Notes: generated from the letters alone by a model not told the origin. Positions 1 to 7,349 are shown, counted from the first letter of the stretch. The stretch: 57,663 bases of DNA from a virus (IMGVR_UViG_3300030331_004162:1-57663), one strand, 5' to 3'. Translations and numbers: made by a program.

Positions 1-222
1 GGCGAAAAGTTCAACGCGAAGCCGCGCATCCGATTGTCCACGATTCACGGCACAAAGGGCGGCGAAGCAGAGAACGTGGTGATCCTGCCTGACCTGACTG
101 CCGCGGCCATGGAGGAAGGCGGCGATGATCTACACCGCGTTTTCTATGTGGGGGTCACCCGCACATTGAAAAACCTCTACATCCTTGAACCGGACGACTA
201 TCTAAGGGCCTATGCGTTATGA
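1..222 (+). CDS. UvrD/Rep-like SF1 helicase, C-terminal fragment
   Basis: The reading frame is open from base 1, so this is the end of a gene that begins outside the window. Superfamily 1A motif V is visible as STIHGTKG followed by NVVIL, and motif VI as RVFYVGVTRTLKNLYIL, with the conserved TR arginine that contacts ATP. The matching N-terminal half of such a helicase ends the window at 57663, in the same codon phase. Known family members are 3'-5' DNA helicases that unwind duplex ahead of replication or repair. The stop overlaps a possible ATG at 219. A separate second helicase is possible but less likely. Confidence 0.85.
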   Translation, partial: GEKFNAKPRIRLSTIHGTKGGEAENVVILPDLTAAAMEEGGDDLHRVFYVGVTRTLKNLYILEPDDYLRAYAL

Positions 223-236
223 AAAAGGAAACCGAA

Positions 237-377
237 ATGAGTCACACCCCGTGTCCCAAGTGCAAGAACAAAGCTGAAGAGATCATTCTTGCCTCAGAGA
301 ATAAGCGTGTGGGTTGGTGGTGCAGAGCCTGCGGCCACTTTGAAAAAGCCATCCTAAGAGAGAGGAAAGTGGCATGA
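237..377 (+). CDS. Small zinc-ribbon protein
   Basis: This 46-residue protein carries CPKC near its start and CRAC 21 residues later, a four-cysteine zinc-ribbon arrangement. AAGGAA lies 8 bases before the chosen ATG. An in-frame ATG at 219 that overlaps the helicase stop would add six residues. The end overlaps the polymerase start (ATGA), so the two are likely translated together between helicase and polymerase. A nucleic-acid-binding role is an inference; the fold call rests only on cysteine spacing. Confidence 0.75.
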   Translation: MSHTPCPKCKNKAEEIILASENKRVGWWCRACGHFEKAILRERKVA

Positions 378-2275
378 CAAAACTACAGATGGCGATGTTC
401 CCGCCCAAATCCGATTGGGTGCCCCCCGTAGAGCTACCGGATATCTTTGACGCTGACGAAATAGCCATAGACGTTGAAACACGCGACCCGAACCTCAAGC
501 AGAAGGGGCCGGGCTGGCCAACGAAGGACGGCGAGGTGGTGGGCTATGCAATAGCGGTAGGCGGCTGGAAATGCTACATCCCAGTGGGCCATGCAGGCGG
601 CGGCAACCTAGACAAGCGTATTGTCAGCAAATGGCTCAAAAAGGTCTTTGAGTGCCCTGCCGACAAGATCATGCACAACGCCCAGTACGATCTCGGCTGG
701 CTACGTGCAGAGGGCTTCGAGGTCAAAGGCCGCGTGATCGATACCATGATCACCGCCAGCTTGATTGACGAAAACCGCTTCAGCTACAGCCTGAATGCAC
801 TGTGTTACGACTACCTCGGCAAGACGAAGTCTGAGAAGACACTGGTAGAGGCCGCAAAGGAGTTTGGCGTGGACCCCAAGGGCGAGATGTGGAAGCTTCC
901 CGCCATGTATGTAGGGCCTTATGCAGAGACAGACGCAGAGATTACGCTGGAGCTATGGAATCACTTCAAAACCCTGCTGAACCGTGAAGACCTGTGGGAC
1001 GTGTGGAATTTAGAGATTCGCCTGCTCCCGCATCTTGTCGAAATGACCAAGCGCGGCATACGGGTAGACTTGGACCGCGCTGAACGAACCAAGCAAGTCC
1101 TGATTAAGCAAGAGAAAGAAGCTCTCAAACAAATCAAGGCGCTGGCAGGCACGGATGTAGAAATCTGGGCGGCACAATCTATCGCCAAAGCTTTTGACAA
1201 ACTGAGTATTCCGTACCCCAGCACAGAAAAAGGGTCACCCAGCTTTACCAAATCGTTCCTGTCGGAACATAACCACGACCTCGCCAAGTGGATCGTCAAA
1301 GCCCGCAACCTCAACAAGACTAGCGGCTCGTTTATCGATGGCATTCTGAAATACGTACATGACGGCAGGATTCATAGCCACATCAACCAGCTACGGTCAG
1401 ACGACGGAGGAACCGTCTCAGGCCGCATCTCCATGAACTCGCCCAACCTGCAACAGATACCGGCCCGCGATCCAGAGCTAGGCCCCATGATCCGCTCGCT
1501 ATTCTTACCAGAAGAAGGCCAGCAGTGGGCGGCTATCGACTTCTCGCAACAGGAACCACGGATCTTGGTGCACTTTGCCAAGAACTACGGCGATTACAAA
1601 GGTATGCCGCTGGAGGGCGTCGAGGCTTTTGTGGATGCGTACCGAAACGATCCCAACATGGACTTTCACACCATGGTCAGCGAGATGGCCCGCATCCCCC
1701 GTAAGCAAGCCAAGGTCATCAACCTCGGCATGATGTATGGGATGGGTGTCAATAAATTGTCAGATCAACTGGATGTCAGTGTGGACGAAGCCAAAGCCCT
1801 GACCCAGCAATATCACAAGCGCGTTCCCTTCGTAAAAGGACTCATGAAAGGCGTACAGAAGAAACTGGAGGACCCGCGGTCATCCGGTAGTGTGCGGTCC
1901 CTGCGCGGCAGAAAGTGCCGCTTTGACCTTTGGGAGCCTGACGCGTTTGAGATGCACAAAGCCCTGCCTCGCGAAGAAGCGATCGCGGCTCACGGACCAA
2001 CGACCAGACTACGGCGGGCCTACACCTACAAAGCCTTGAACCGTCTGATCCAAGCGTCTGCCGCGGACATGACCAAGCAGGCCATGGTGGACGTGTGTGA
2101 AGCAGGGCACGTGCCAATGCTACAGGTGCATGACGAACTGGCCTTCTCAGTTGAGAGCAAAGACCACGCTCGAGAGCTTTCAGAAATCATGCAAAACGCC
2201 GTGCCGCTACAAGTTCCCAACAAATGTGACGTGGACTACGGGCCAAGTTGGGGTGAGGGTGAAGAGCTTGATTAA
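374..2275 (+). CDS. polA: DNA polymerase I, family A, with 3'-5' exonuclease
   Basis: This 633-residue replicative polymerase is a typical phage PolA length with no 5'-exonuclease domain. The DnaQ-like proofreading domain shows Exo I IDVET (D33, E35), Exo II HNAQYDLGW and Exo III YAETDAEI. Polymerase motif A is IDFSQQEPR (D389), motif B is RKQAKVINLGMMYG (R443, K447, Y455) and motif C is HDE at 586-588. Residue 451, equivalent to Phe762 of E. coli Pol I and Tyr526 of T7, is leucine, a variant common in marine phages. It starts in an ATGA overlap with the zinc-ribbon gene. Its last codons overlap a promoter-like sequence for the next gene. Confidence 0.97.
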   Translation: MTKLQMAMFPPKSDWVPPVELPDIFDADEIAIDVETRDPNLKQKGPGWPTKDGEVVGYAIAVGGWKCYIPVGHAGGGNLDKRIVSKWLKKVFECPADKIMHNAQYDLGWLRAEGFEVKGRVIDTMITASLIDENRFSYSLNALCYDYLGKTKSEKTLVEAAKEFGVDPKGEMWKLPAMYVGPYAETDAEITLELWNHFKTLLNREDLWDVWNLEIRLLPHLVEMTKRGIRVDLDRAERTKQVLIKQEKEALKQIKALAGTDVEIWAAQSIAKAFDKLSIPYPSTEKGSPSFTKSFLSEHNHDLAKWIVKARNLNKTSGSFIDGILKYVHDGRIHSHINQLRSDDGGTVSGRISMNSPNLQQIPARDPELGPMIRSLFLPEEGQQWAAIDFSQQEPRILVHFAKNYGDYKGMPLEGVEAFVDAYRNDPNMDFHTMVSEMARIPRKQAKVINLGMMYGMGVNKLSDQLDVSVDEAKALTQQYHKRVPFVKGLMKGVQKKLEDPRSSGSVRSLRGRKCRFDLWEPDAFEMHKALPREEAIAAHGPTTRLRRAYTYKALNRLIQASAADMTKQAMVDVCEAGHVPMLQVHDELAFSVESKDHARELSEIMQNAVPLQVPNKCDVDYGPSWGEGEELD

Positions 2276-2296
2276 TCTCATAACTATGCGTAGAAT
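2268..2296 (+). promoter_or_regulatory. Sigma70-like promoter before the thermonuclease gene
   Basis: TTGATT at 2268-2273 and TAGAAT at 2291-2296 are separated by exactly 17 bases. The box overlaps the polymerase stop codon. The predicted transcription start falls about 1-2 bases before the ATG at 2305, and no Shine-Dalgarno sequence is visible, so the message could be leaderless. Confidence 0.5.
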
Positions 2297-2304
2297 CGTA
2301 TAGC

Positions 2305-2733
2305 ATGGAATTGTACTGCTACCGCGCCCAAGTGCTACGCGTCATTGACGGGGACAGCCTGTCTCTGAACGTCCGGTTGGGATTTGACGTGTCCCTCAAA
2401 ATGAGCGTCCGCCTGTACGGCATCGATACTGCGGAAACGCGCAGGGTAAGCGGGGGCACTGAGGACCTCAAAGCATTAGGCCGCTTTGCCAAACAATTTG
2501 TGAGCAATCTGTTGCCCGTTGGCACAGAGGTGACCATCCGGACCACATTAGATTCCAAAGGTAAATTTGGCAGGGTGTTGGCCACCGTCATGATTGACGG
2601 CGACGAAGACTCGTTAAACGACTTCATGGTAGCGCAACGACTAGCTATCCCGTACTACGGACAGAACAAGAAACTCACCCTCGAGCAACACAAAATGTGT
2701 GTAGCTCACCATAGAAAACTTGGTAATATCTAG
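2305..2733 (+). CDS. Thermonuclease-like nuclease (SNase fold)
   Basis: This 142-residue protein matches the staphylococcal nuclease family. VIDGDSL near residue 14, VRLYGIDTAE near 36 and SKGKFGRVLA near 75-85 correspond to the calcium-binding and catalytic segments. The family hydrolyses DNA and RNA; a role in host DNA degradation or nucleotide salvage is inferred. No signal peptide is visible, so it should act in the cytoplasm. It follows polA by 29 bases and has no clear ribosome site, fitting the leaderless promoter described just upstream. Confidence 0.85.
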   Translation: MELYCYRAQVLRVIDGDSLSLNVRLGFDVSLKMSVRLYGIDTAETRRVSGGTEDLKALGRFAKQFVSNLLPVGTEVTIRTTLDSKGKFGRVLATVMIDGDEDSLNDFMVAQRLAIPYYGQNKKLTLEQHKMCVAHHRKLGNI

Positions 2734-2742
2734 GAGAATCAA

Positions 2743-2973
2743 ATGGATACAACCAAATGGAAATCCACTTTGTTACCTCGAGACGTGTACGAGGAAGTGG
2801 TGGTCATTGCCCGCGTCGAAGGCCGCACGATTAGCGGACAACTGCGCTACATCATTGAGCAATGGAAGATGCAGAATCTGTCCAATCGTGATCAGGAGTA
2901 CATCTCTGAGCAGGTGGACACATTCAAGAAAGAGAACGACACCCCTTTGAGTTCCAAGAGCTTTAGCATATGA
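2743..2973 (+). CDS. Ribbon-helix-helix-like small protein
   Basis: A 76-residue protein beginning MDTTKWKSTLLPRDVYEEVV. A short beta-forming stretch is followed by two predicted helices (DVYEEVVVIARVEG, SGQLRYIIEQW), which resembles Arc/CopG-type ribbon-helix-helix DNA-binding proteins. A charged C-terminal tail follows. TAGGAGA about 5 bases before the ATG is a good ribosome site. The stop overlaps the next start (ATGA). It could be an early regulator, but the fold call is by eye. Confidence 0.75.
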   Translation: MDTTKWKSTLLPRDVYEEVVVIARVEGRTISGQLRYIIEQWKMQNLSNRDQEYISEQVDTFKKENDTPLSSKSFSI

Positions 2974-3149
2974 CCATTCAGCAAGAGTTCGATAAAGCTT
3001 TGAAAAAGTTTGAAGAGGACTTTGCAAACGGTACGGTGTCCAAGGATCAGTTCGACAAGCTGGAAGTCTGGCAACAATTGCTCCAAGCTAAAGGTGAAGC
3101 GGAGCGGGAACATAATGCAAAAGATATTAATAACCCAAGAAGAAATTGA
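2970..3149 (+). CDS. Small charged helical protein, unknown function
   Basis: This 59-residue ORF starts in an ATGA overlap with the ribbon-helix-helix-like gene and overlaps the next gene by 35 bases. The product begins MTIQQEFDKALKKFEEDF and is rich in Lys, Glu and Gln, so a helical or coiled-coil structure is likely. I do not recognise a family. Support comes from the tight overlap and the lack of any competing frame. Confidence 0.6.
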   Translation: MTIQQEFDKALKKFEEDFANGTVSKDQFDKLEVWQQLLQAKGEAEREHNAKDINNPRRN

Positions 3150-3288
3150 AGACGTGCTTATTTCAATACAAGCCGGACAGCAAACCGCTAACCGTCTTAA
3201 ACAGCCCATAGCTATTCAAAAAGATCTGTCCATTACGCCTTTGTCAGAGGCGACCATGGAGGTTCTTGAAATCATCCGACCTGAGTGA
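3115..3288 (+). CDS. Small protein, unknown function
   Basis: A 57-residue protein beginning MQKILITQEEIEDVLISIQ. The ATG at 3115 is chosen because the longer frame from 3010 lies over the preceding gene in another phase. GGAGCGGGA lies 5-13 bases upstream. The product is probably alpha-helical with no recognisable motif. It is the last gene before an intrinsic terminator at 3399. Confidence 0.6.
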   Translation: MQKILITQEEIEDVLISIQAGQQTANRLKQPIAIQKDLSITPLSEATMEVLEIIRPE

Positions 3289-3398
3289 TAGGTTGGCATT
3301 CCGCGATAACCTCTCATGGGGGGTAATCGTCGGACTCCTAAGAGATATTAGGGATTAACCATAGTTTTCTCCAAAGTGACTGCAAAATGATGATCCCG

Positions 3399-3426
3399 AC
3401 CCGGCCCCAGAGCCGGGTTTTTTTTG
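3399..3426 (+). terminator. Intrinsic terminator
   Basis: ACCCGGC and GCCGGGT form a perfect 7-bp stem (3399-3405 and 3412-3418) around a 6-base loop, followed by a run of T. It closes the left-end operon. Confidence 0.85.
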
Positions 3427-3487
3427 CGCGGCTTCTGCATATATGTTAGTTTATGAGAACCATCGTACACCGATACAGGAGAGCGTG

Positions 3488-3706
3488 ATGGCTAAAAAGC
3501 GAGCAAGAACCAAGACTGGTCAGTTTGTGGCAGATGACCCGAACACGCCAGAGAACGAGGCGTGGGTTACAGTGGGCGGCGTCGAAGCGTCAGGGACCAC
3601 GGACAACGAAGCAAAGCCCGAGAAATTCAAGCCGATGACATGGAAAGAGTACGCCATCCTTGGTGGTATCCTTTTGATTATGAGCTTGGTAGGCATAACT
3701 GGGTGA
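3488..3706 (+). CDS. Small single-span membrane protein
   Basis: A 72-residue protein with a basic N-terminus (MAKKRARTKTGQF), an acidic middle and one C-terminal hydrophobic segment (AILGGILLIMSLVGI). ACAGGAGAG lies 5-13 bases before the ATG. Similar KKRARTKxGQFxxDDPxTP proteins occur in marine phages by my recollection, with no known function. Topology would place the N-terminus in the cytoplasm. A TATATGTTAGT box at 3439, after the terminator, may be its promoter. Confidence 0.7.
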   Translation: MAKKRARTKTGQFVADDPNTPENEAWVTVGGVEASGTTDNEAKPEKFKPMTWKEYAILGGILLIMSLVGITG

Positions 3707-4041
3707 GAGAAACCACAATCATTATAGACATTTCAGCTTTACACCCTGACCATTACCCTCGGATAAAGAAGATGCTGAAAAACTTGAAGCTAAAACGAGT
3801 AAAACTTTATGTCGTTGACTTGATCGACGGTATGTCTATTGCGCTAAACATTTTATTTGGCGGAAACCCTGCGGAAACAATATCCAGCCGCGCTTTCCGG
3901 ACCACTGAAAGTTGTTTTTGGAGAATCCTCCGCAGAATACTCGACACGCTACTTACGCCACGGGCAGACAATCATTGCTGTAAGTCTTACAATCGTTGCC
4001 TCGAAAGGTCCAAAGCCTTATTAGGCAACAGGTTTAGATGA
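3703..4041 (+). CDS. Small protein, unknown; possible frameshift near residue 50
   Basis: A GTG start overlaps the preceding stop, and the frame runs 112 residues to an ATGA overlap with the next gene. The first half (IIIDISALHPDHYPRIKKML, VKLYVVDLIDGMSIALN) looks like normal protein. The second half is rich in Cys, Arg and Trp and looks less natural. The +2 frame from 3848 to 4024 instead reads a plausible sequence including PLKVVFGESSAEYS and GQTIIAVSLTIVASKG. A frameshift, programmed or not, is possible around 3848-3900. No family recognised. Confidence 0.5.
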   Translation: MRETTIIIDISALHPDHYPRIKKMLKNLKLKRVKLYVVDLIDGMSIALNILFGGNPAETISSRAFRTTESCFWRILRRILDTLLTPRADNHCCKSYNRCLERSKALLGNRFR

Positions 4042-4316
4042 GCGATAAAAAGTTAGTGACCACTAACCAGCGTCGAGAGATTGCCCAGTTGTTGGAAGAC
4101 GATCAGGCTTTCCTCGACTTTGTCATAAACGAAACCACAAATGACTCATGGCTGGGGGATGAAACCTGTAAGAGCATGATGAAAATCCTGTCCGCCGAAA
4201 GCGAGCAGGAGTTCTTTTCGGGGCTGTGCCACATGGGCTTTGAAATCTACACCGACTATCTCCTCGAGAAGCATCAGGACTATTTGAACTCGGCCCACGG
4301 GTCCATGCTCCATTGA
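4038..4316 (+). CDS. Small acidic protein, unknown function
   Basis: A 92-residue acidic protein beginning MSDKKLVTTNQRREIAQLLE, probably mostly helical, with two cysteines and no recognised motif. It starts in an ATGA overlap and ends overlapping the next ATG by one base (TGATG), so it belongs to one translationally coupled set with the genes at 3488-4576. Confidence 0.7.
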   Translation: MSDKKLVTTNQRREIAQLLEDDQAFLDFVINETTNDSWLGDETCKSMMKILSAESEQEFFSGLCHMGFEIYTDYLLEKHQDYLNSAHGSMLH

Positions 4317-4576
4317 TGCAACCCTGCCCGGAAGACTACGTCCGGTGCTACACCCCCGAAGAATGGGACGACCTCCAGTTCCTGCTCGAAGAAAACGACA
4401 TAGCCTATGACGTAGGCCCCATGGGGGACGTAGAGTCCGCCATCCACTTCACGTGGGAGCTTCTGTTCCTGTCCCCATGGGAACTAGCCTACATCTCCAT
4501 ACCCATGACCGTCATAGCCTTTTACGTGCTGACTATCTACAGCGCCTTCAAATACATCCAACGCAAGTTTCGATAG
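4316..4576 (+). CDS. Small membrane protein, unknown function
   Basis: An 86-residue protein with an acidic N-terminal half and one strong C-terminal hydrophobic stretch (ELAYISIPMTVIAFYVLTIY) followed by a basic tail (KYIQRKFR). This fits a single transmembrane helix. ATG at 4316 is preferred to TTG at 4313 because it gives a TGATG junction. It is the last gene before a 352-base non-coding region. Confidence 0.7.
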   Translation: MQPCPEDYVRCYTPEEWDDLQFLLEENDIAYDVGPMGDVESAIHFTWELLFLSPWELAYISIPMTVIAFYVLTIYSAFKYIQRKFR

Positions 4577-4601
4577 AAAACCAAAACGCAACCCTTTCCG
4601 T

Positions 4602-4628
4602 TTTTCTATCATTTGACTATGAGAGTAA
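4602..4628 (+). repeat. Promoter-region repeat, copy 1
   Basis: This 27-base stretch, containing CATTTGAC followed by TATGAGAGTAA, recurs almost exactly at 4863-4890 with one substitution and one inserted base. TTGACT at 4613 would make a -35 box. GAGAGT at 4621 matches the box seen upstream of other small genes here. The second copy is followed by a gene; this one is followed only by non-coding sequence. Confidence 0.75.
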
Positions 4629-4632
4629 TCCT

Positions 4633-4778
4633 CTGTAAGGTGCGAATGGGCTCTCGCAACCTCTTTTGGGTAGGACAAGGTTGCACCTACACAGCCTTGT
4701 CCCAGTGGGTTTATTCATTGTCCCACGCCCAACCGGTCTTGGCTGTGGTCGGTTGCAACACCTAGTCTGTGCGTTTTT
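4633..4778 (+). ncRNA. Candidate structured non-coding RNA
   Basis: The 352-base gap 4577-4928 holds no convincing gene. After the repeat-associated promoter, TGCGA/TCGCA (4641-4645, 4654-4658) and GGACAAGG/CCTTGTCC (4673-4680, 4695-4702) can form stems. A palindromic GGTTGCAAC lies just before a six-T run at 4773-4778. The promoter, stems and T-run suggest a transcribed RNA of about 145 bases. It could also be only a leader or an operator region. No known RNA family is recognised. Confidence 0.3.
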
Positions 4779-4862
4779 TGTTGTTGGACGTGTCTACAAA
4801 AAATGTATTAATGCGAGGCGAGGGTCAAAGTCATAAAGTACTCGTAAAGACTAGGGCACAGC

Positions 4863-4909
4863 TTTTCTACCATTTGACGTATGAGAGTAAAGCGTGGTAA
4901 AATGTTTTA
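4863..4909 (+). promoter_or_regulatory. Promoter-repeat copy 2 with A/T hairpin
   Basis: TTGACG at 4874-4879 and TAAAAT at 4898-4903 lie 18 bases apart, a good sigma70 pair. Alternatively GAGAGT at 4883-4888 is the -10 box, as in the other cassettes. TAAAA-TG-TTTTA (4898-4909) is a hairpin with the same AATGTT centre as the 8.5-13 kb leaders. AGGAGA precedes the gene at 4929. Confidence 0.55.
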
Positions 4910-4928
4910 TGGCTACTAGGAGAAAGCT

Positions 4929-5126
4929 ATGAAATTAACTTATCGAAAAGCCCTCAATAGAGGCTGGGAACCCGTGCTATACCACACGGACAACGGACAA
5001 CGGGCCGCCGCGATTATGAAGCGGGGCCGTAAATGGATGGAGATCATGTGGGCAGACGGTTCCAAGAAACGTGTGCAACTTGCCGAAGAACGATACATGC
5101 GCCCCATGACCAGTAAGCGGGGGTGA
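4929..5126 (+). CDS. Small basic protein, unknown function
   Basis: A 65-residue basic protein beginning MKLTYRKALNRGWEPVLYHT, with a likely all-beta core (RAAAIMKRGRKWMEIMWADG). AGGAGAAAGCT precedes the ATG. It is first in a coupled row that continues to 7147 with one-base overlaps (TGATG). No family recognised; the basic charge would suit nucleic-acid binding, but that is a guess. Confidence 0.75.
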   Translation: MKLTYRKALNRGWEPVLYHTDNGQRAAAIMKRGRKWMEIMWADGSKKRVQLAEERYMRPMTSKRG

Positions 5127-6106
5127 TGACCATGCAACGTCCAGATCGCGAAATCATTCGTCTTTTAGACAAAAAAATGAAAAAAGGTGGTGGACCTTGG
5201 CGGGGCTGGGGAAAGGCTCTTAACTTGCCCCTTATTTCTTTAACAGAGCCTCTTTTTTTTGATGGCCCTGTAGGCGTCCACCTAAAAAAAACTTTTAACA
5301 TGGACCCAAAAAAGCCTTTTGAAAATAAAGACGGCACTTTTAATTTCCCGGATGAAGCCGTGCTTGAACCGGTTGAACCCGTCTTTGATGAGTTTGTTTT
5401 TCATTGCAAAGATAAGGTCCGGCTTACGGGAGAAAAGGATGAATTAATCGTAACTCAATGGGGCATATTTTTAGACCCGGCAAAGCATATTTCAGCGTTT
5501 AAAAATTTACGGATTGATCACCCTCAAAAGTGCAGTACAGCTTGTAAGTATTTGTCTTTAGTCGTTCAGTACGAAGATCGGCCTGAATCTGTTTTTACAT
5601 GGCAGGGGCTGGTTGATGGAGTGATGAATGATGAGGGAGAAATTGAAGAAGTAGCTATTCCGAATGACGCATCTAAGGAATATTGGGGAACTAAGATAGC
5701 TGGCTTAAATACACACGCGGTAGCGTCCTATGTAAAAGCAGGAATGGTCTGGCATTACGCAAAGTACGGTGATAAGCACATCGTCGAGGTAGTGCCCACC
5801 AAGCCCAAAGCCCAGAAGAAAAGCTCCCTGTACAAAAACCGACCATGGCTCACGGCCAGCGGACCACACATCCTTTTCCTTGACCGGATGCCCACCACGC
5901 AGAAAGCAGGGACCGGCACCCACGCTTCACCTAAGCCACACCGCCGCAGAGGCCACTGGAAGACGCTGAGTCACCCACGGTACAGGCACCACCCCCAGTA
6001 TCAACAAAAGATTTACGTCAAACCCAGCTTCGTAGGACCCCGGCAAACCACCTATGAAGGTAATATCTACCGGCTCGTACAGCCATTAGAAGAGAGACTA
6101 TCGTGA
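5126..6106 (+). CDS. Uncharacterised phage protein with basic RRRGHW C-terminal domain
   Basis: A 326-residue protein. Residues 1-215 are mixed charge and encoded by visibly AT-richer DNA (about 5150-5760). The last 110 residues are Pro, His and Arg rich, contain RRRGHWKTLSHPRYRHH and end in a GNIYRL segment. Similar RRGHxRxLRHPRF tails close several phage proteins known to me only as hypothetical. A change in base composition near 5780 suggests two domains of different origin. ATG 5126 is preferred to GTG 5123. Function unknown. Confidence 0.75.
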   Translation: MTMQRPDREIIRLLDKKMKKGGGPWRGWGKALNLPLISLTEPLFFDGPVGVHLKKTFNMDPKKPFENKDGTFNFPDEAVLEPVEPVFDEFVFHCKDKVRLTGEKDELIVTQWGIFLDPAKHISAFKNLRIDHPQKCSTACKYLSLVVQYEDRPESVFTWQGLVDGVMNDEGEIEEVAIPNDASKEYWGTKIAGLNTHAVASYVKAGMVWHYAKYGDKHIVEVVPTKPKAQKKSSLYKNRPWLTASGPHILFLDRMPTTQKAGTGTHASPKPHRRRGHWKTLSHPRYRHHPQYQQKIYVKPSFVGPRQTTYEGNIYRLVQPLEERLS

Positions 6107-6480
6107 TGGAAGCTACCGTACTGCTCAAAGTCCTTGAAGAAACCGACAGGTGTACCCTGTCCTTCGACATGGATGATTTTAAGTTTCTGTCGCACACCAG
6201 CATGGCCGCTTTTTTCTGGGAGCAAGAGGGTCGTTTTGAAGTCCTGCGGTCCTCCGAAGGTGAAGTGACCCATGACGAAGACATACCCCGAGAAGGTAAA
6301 GACGGCTGGTACATGTACTGGGTAGGTAATGGCAGTGGAGGGGGCGAGGCAGATGCTCTACTCGCTTGGAAAATCCTACTCAGCCAAGGTTATGACGGTT
6401 ACCTCTTATGGGATTGTGCCGAAGACGGAATACGTGACGGATGTCATGTGATCCTGACGGAGTATGTCGGTTATGGCTGA
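6106..6480 (+). CDS. Small acidic protein, unknown function
   Basis: A 124-residue acidic protein beginning MEATVLLKVLEETDRCTLSF. It contains a Gly-rich GNGSGGGEAD segment and ends in a beta-like VILTEYVGYG. It starts one base inside the preceding stop (TGATG) and overlaps the next gene slightly. No motif recognised. The acidic charge contrasts with the strongly basic protein that follows, so the two might interact, but nothing shows this directly. Confidence 0.7.
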   Translation: MEATVLLKVLEETDRCTLSFDMDDFKFLSHTSMAAFFWEQEGRFEVLRSSEGEVTHDEDIPREGKDGWYMYWVGNGSGGGEADALLAWKILLSQGYDGYLLWDCAEDGIRDGCHVILTEYVGYG

Positions 6481-7147
6481 TCTTAAAAAATATCGTCATA
6501 TTATTACTGATGGGATGTGGGCTGGAAATAAATACATCCCACGTCCCAAAAAGCATCGTCCGTTAAAACGCCGTAAGCCGCGCGTACTTAGACTTCAAGA
6601 TAAATATGTCGATGAACTGGTTCGCCTCAACAACGAATGCACCTACGACTACGATACACCCTGTCTGGAAAACTTTGAGCCCAGCAGAGACTTGGTCTAC
6701 AGCTACGGAGAACTGGTGGACTGCGAAGATGTACGTAGATACGACAACCGTGGGCGGCCTCGGTTTGAAGATGATGGTCTGAGGAAAAAAGGTAAACCAA
6801 AAGGCCGTCCACATAAAAGAAAGTACAAACGACCTGAAGAACTGAACATCAGACCGCGTATGCCCGAGCAGGCGCGGTGGGTCAGGCGGAAAGAAGATGA
6901 TGCCACGGAACACGGGCCACGGGGCCTCGAGGCGGGCGTTATCAGGGCCACCAAAGAAAAGAGTCTGGAGCAGGTGCGCGAGGAACGGCTCTTGCTTCAC
7001 AGGTCAGCGTCCGCGGCACAGAAGCGTTGGAAGGAGCGACGGCTGAAGCAGAGGATGATAGTCAGAGAGATCAAGCGGCTGGTAGACGAAAATGAAATAG
7101 CCGAAGCTCGGAAATACTACGAACTCTTAAAACGCCTTTTTATATAG
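6473..7147 (+). CDS. Highly basic protein, unknown function
   Basis: A 224-residue protein very rich in Arg and Lys, with basic tracts (RPKKHRPLKRRKPR, KKGKPKGRPHKRKYKR) and a predicted C-terminal helix (RLKQRMIVREIKRLVDENE). GGAG about 10 bases upstream favours ATG 6473; ATG 6464 is an alternative. The composition suggests binding to nucleic acid. It is the last gene before the structured region upstream of the small terminase gene. Confidence 0.7.
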   Translation: MADLKKYRHIITDGMWAGNKYIPRPKKHRPLKRRKPRVLRLQDKYVDELVRLNNECTYDYDTPCLENFEPSRDLVYSYGELVDCEDVRRYDNRGRPRFEDDGLRKKGKPKGRPHKRKYKRPEELNIRPRMPEQARWVRRKEDDATEHGPRGLEAGVIRATKEKSLEQVREERLLLHRSASAAQKRWKERRLKQRMIVREIKRLVDENEIAEARKYYELLKRLFI

Positions 7148-7192
7148 TGTTTTCCCAGAGAAATAAAAAAATAAAAAATAAAATTGAAAAAT

Positions 7193-7272
7193 GGCGGGAC
7201 CGGCGGGACCGGCGGGACGCGGCTCTGGGGGCCGCATAAATACTGGGTTCTTGAGGTCCCGTCAGGGTCCCG
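7193..7272 (+). repeat. Tandem 9-mers and inverted copies upstream of terS
   Basis: GGCGGGACC occurs three times in tandem at 7193-7219 (last copy one mismatch). GGTCCCG occurs twice, inverted, at 7255-7261 and 7266-7272. Between them GCGGC/GCCGC (7219-7223, 7231-7235) forms another stem. The 280-base gap 7148-7427 holds no gene. The array could be a pac or terminase-binding site, an attenuator or an operator. Confidence 0.7.
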
Positions 7273-7349
7273 TTGGTCACATTTTTGATTTCGAGAGCGC
7301 TTAATCAAGCTATGTCTATAAGGGCTTTTGAGTTTTGAAAAAAATATTT

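Noticed and set aside
6563-7000. 145-codon minus-strand frame over the basic 6473 gene
   Set aside because: It is antisense to a gene with good coupling and shows the Phe/Leu-rich pattern typical of the reverse of Lys/Glu-rich genes.
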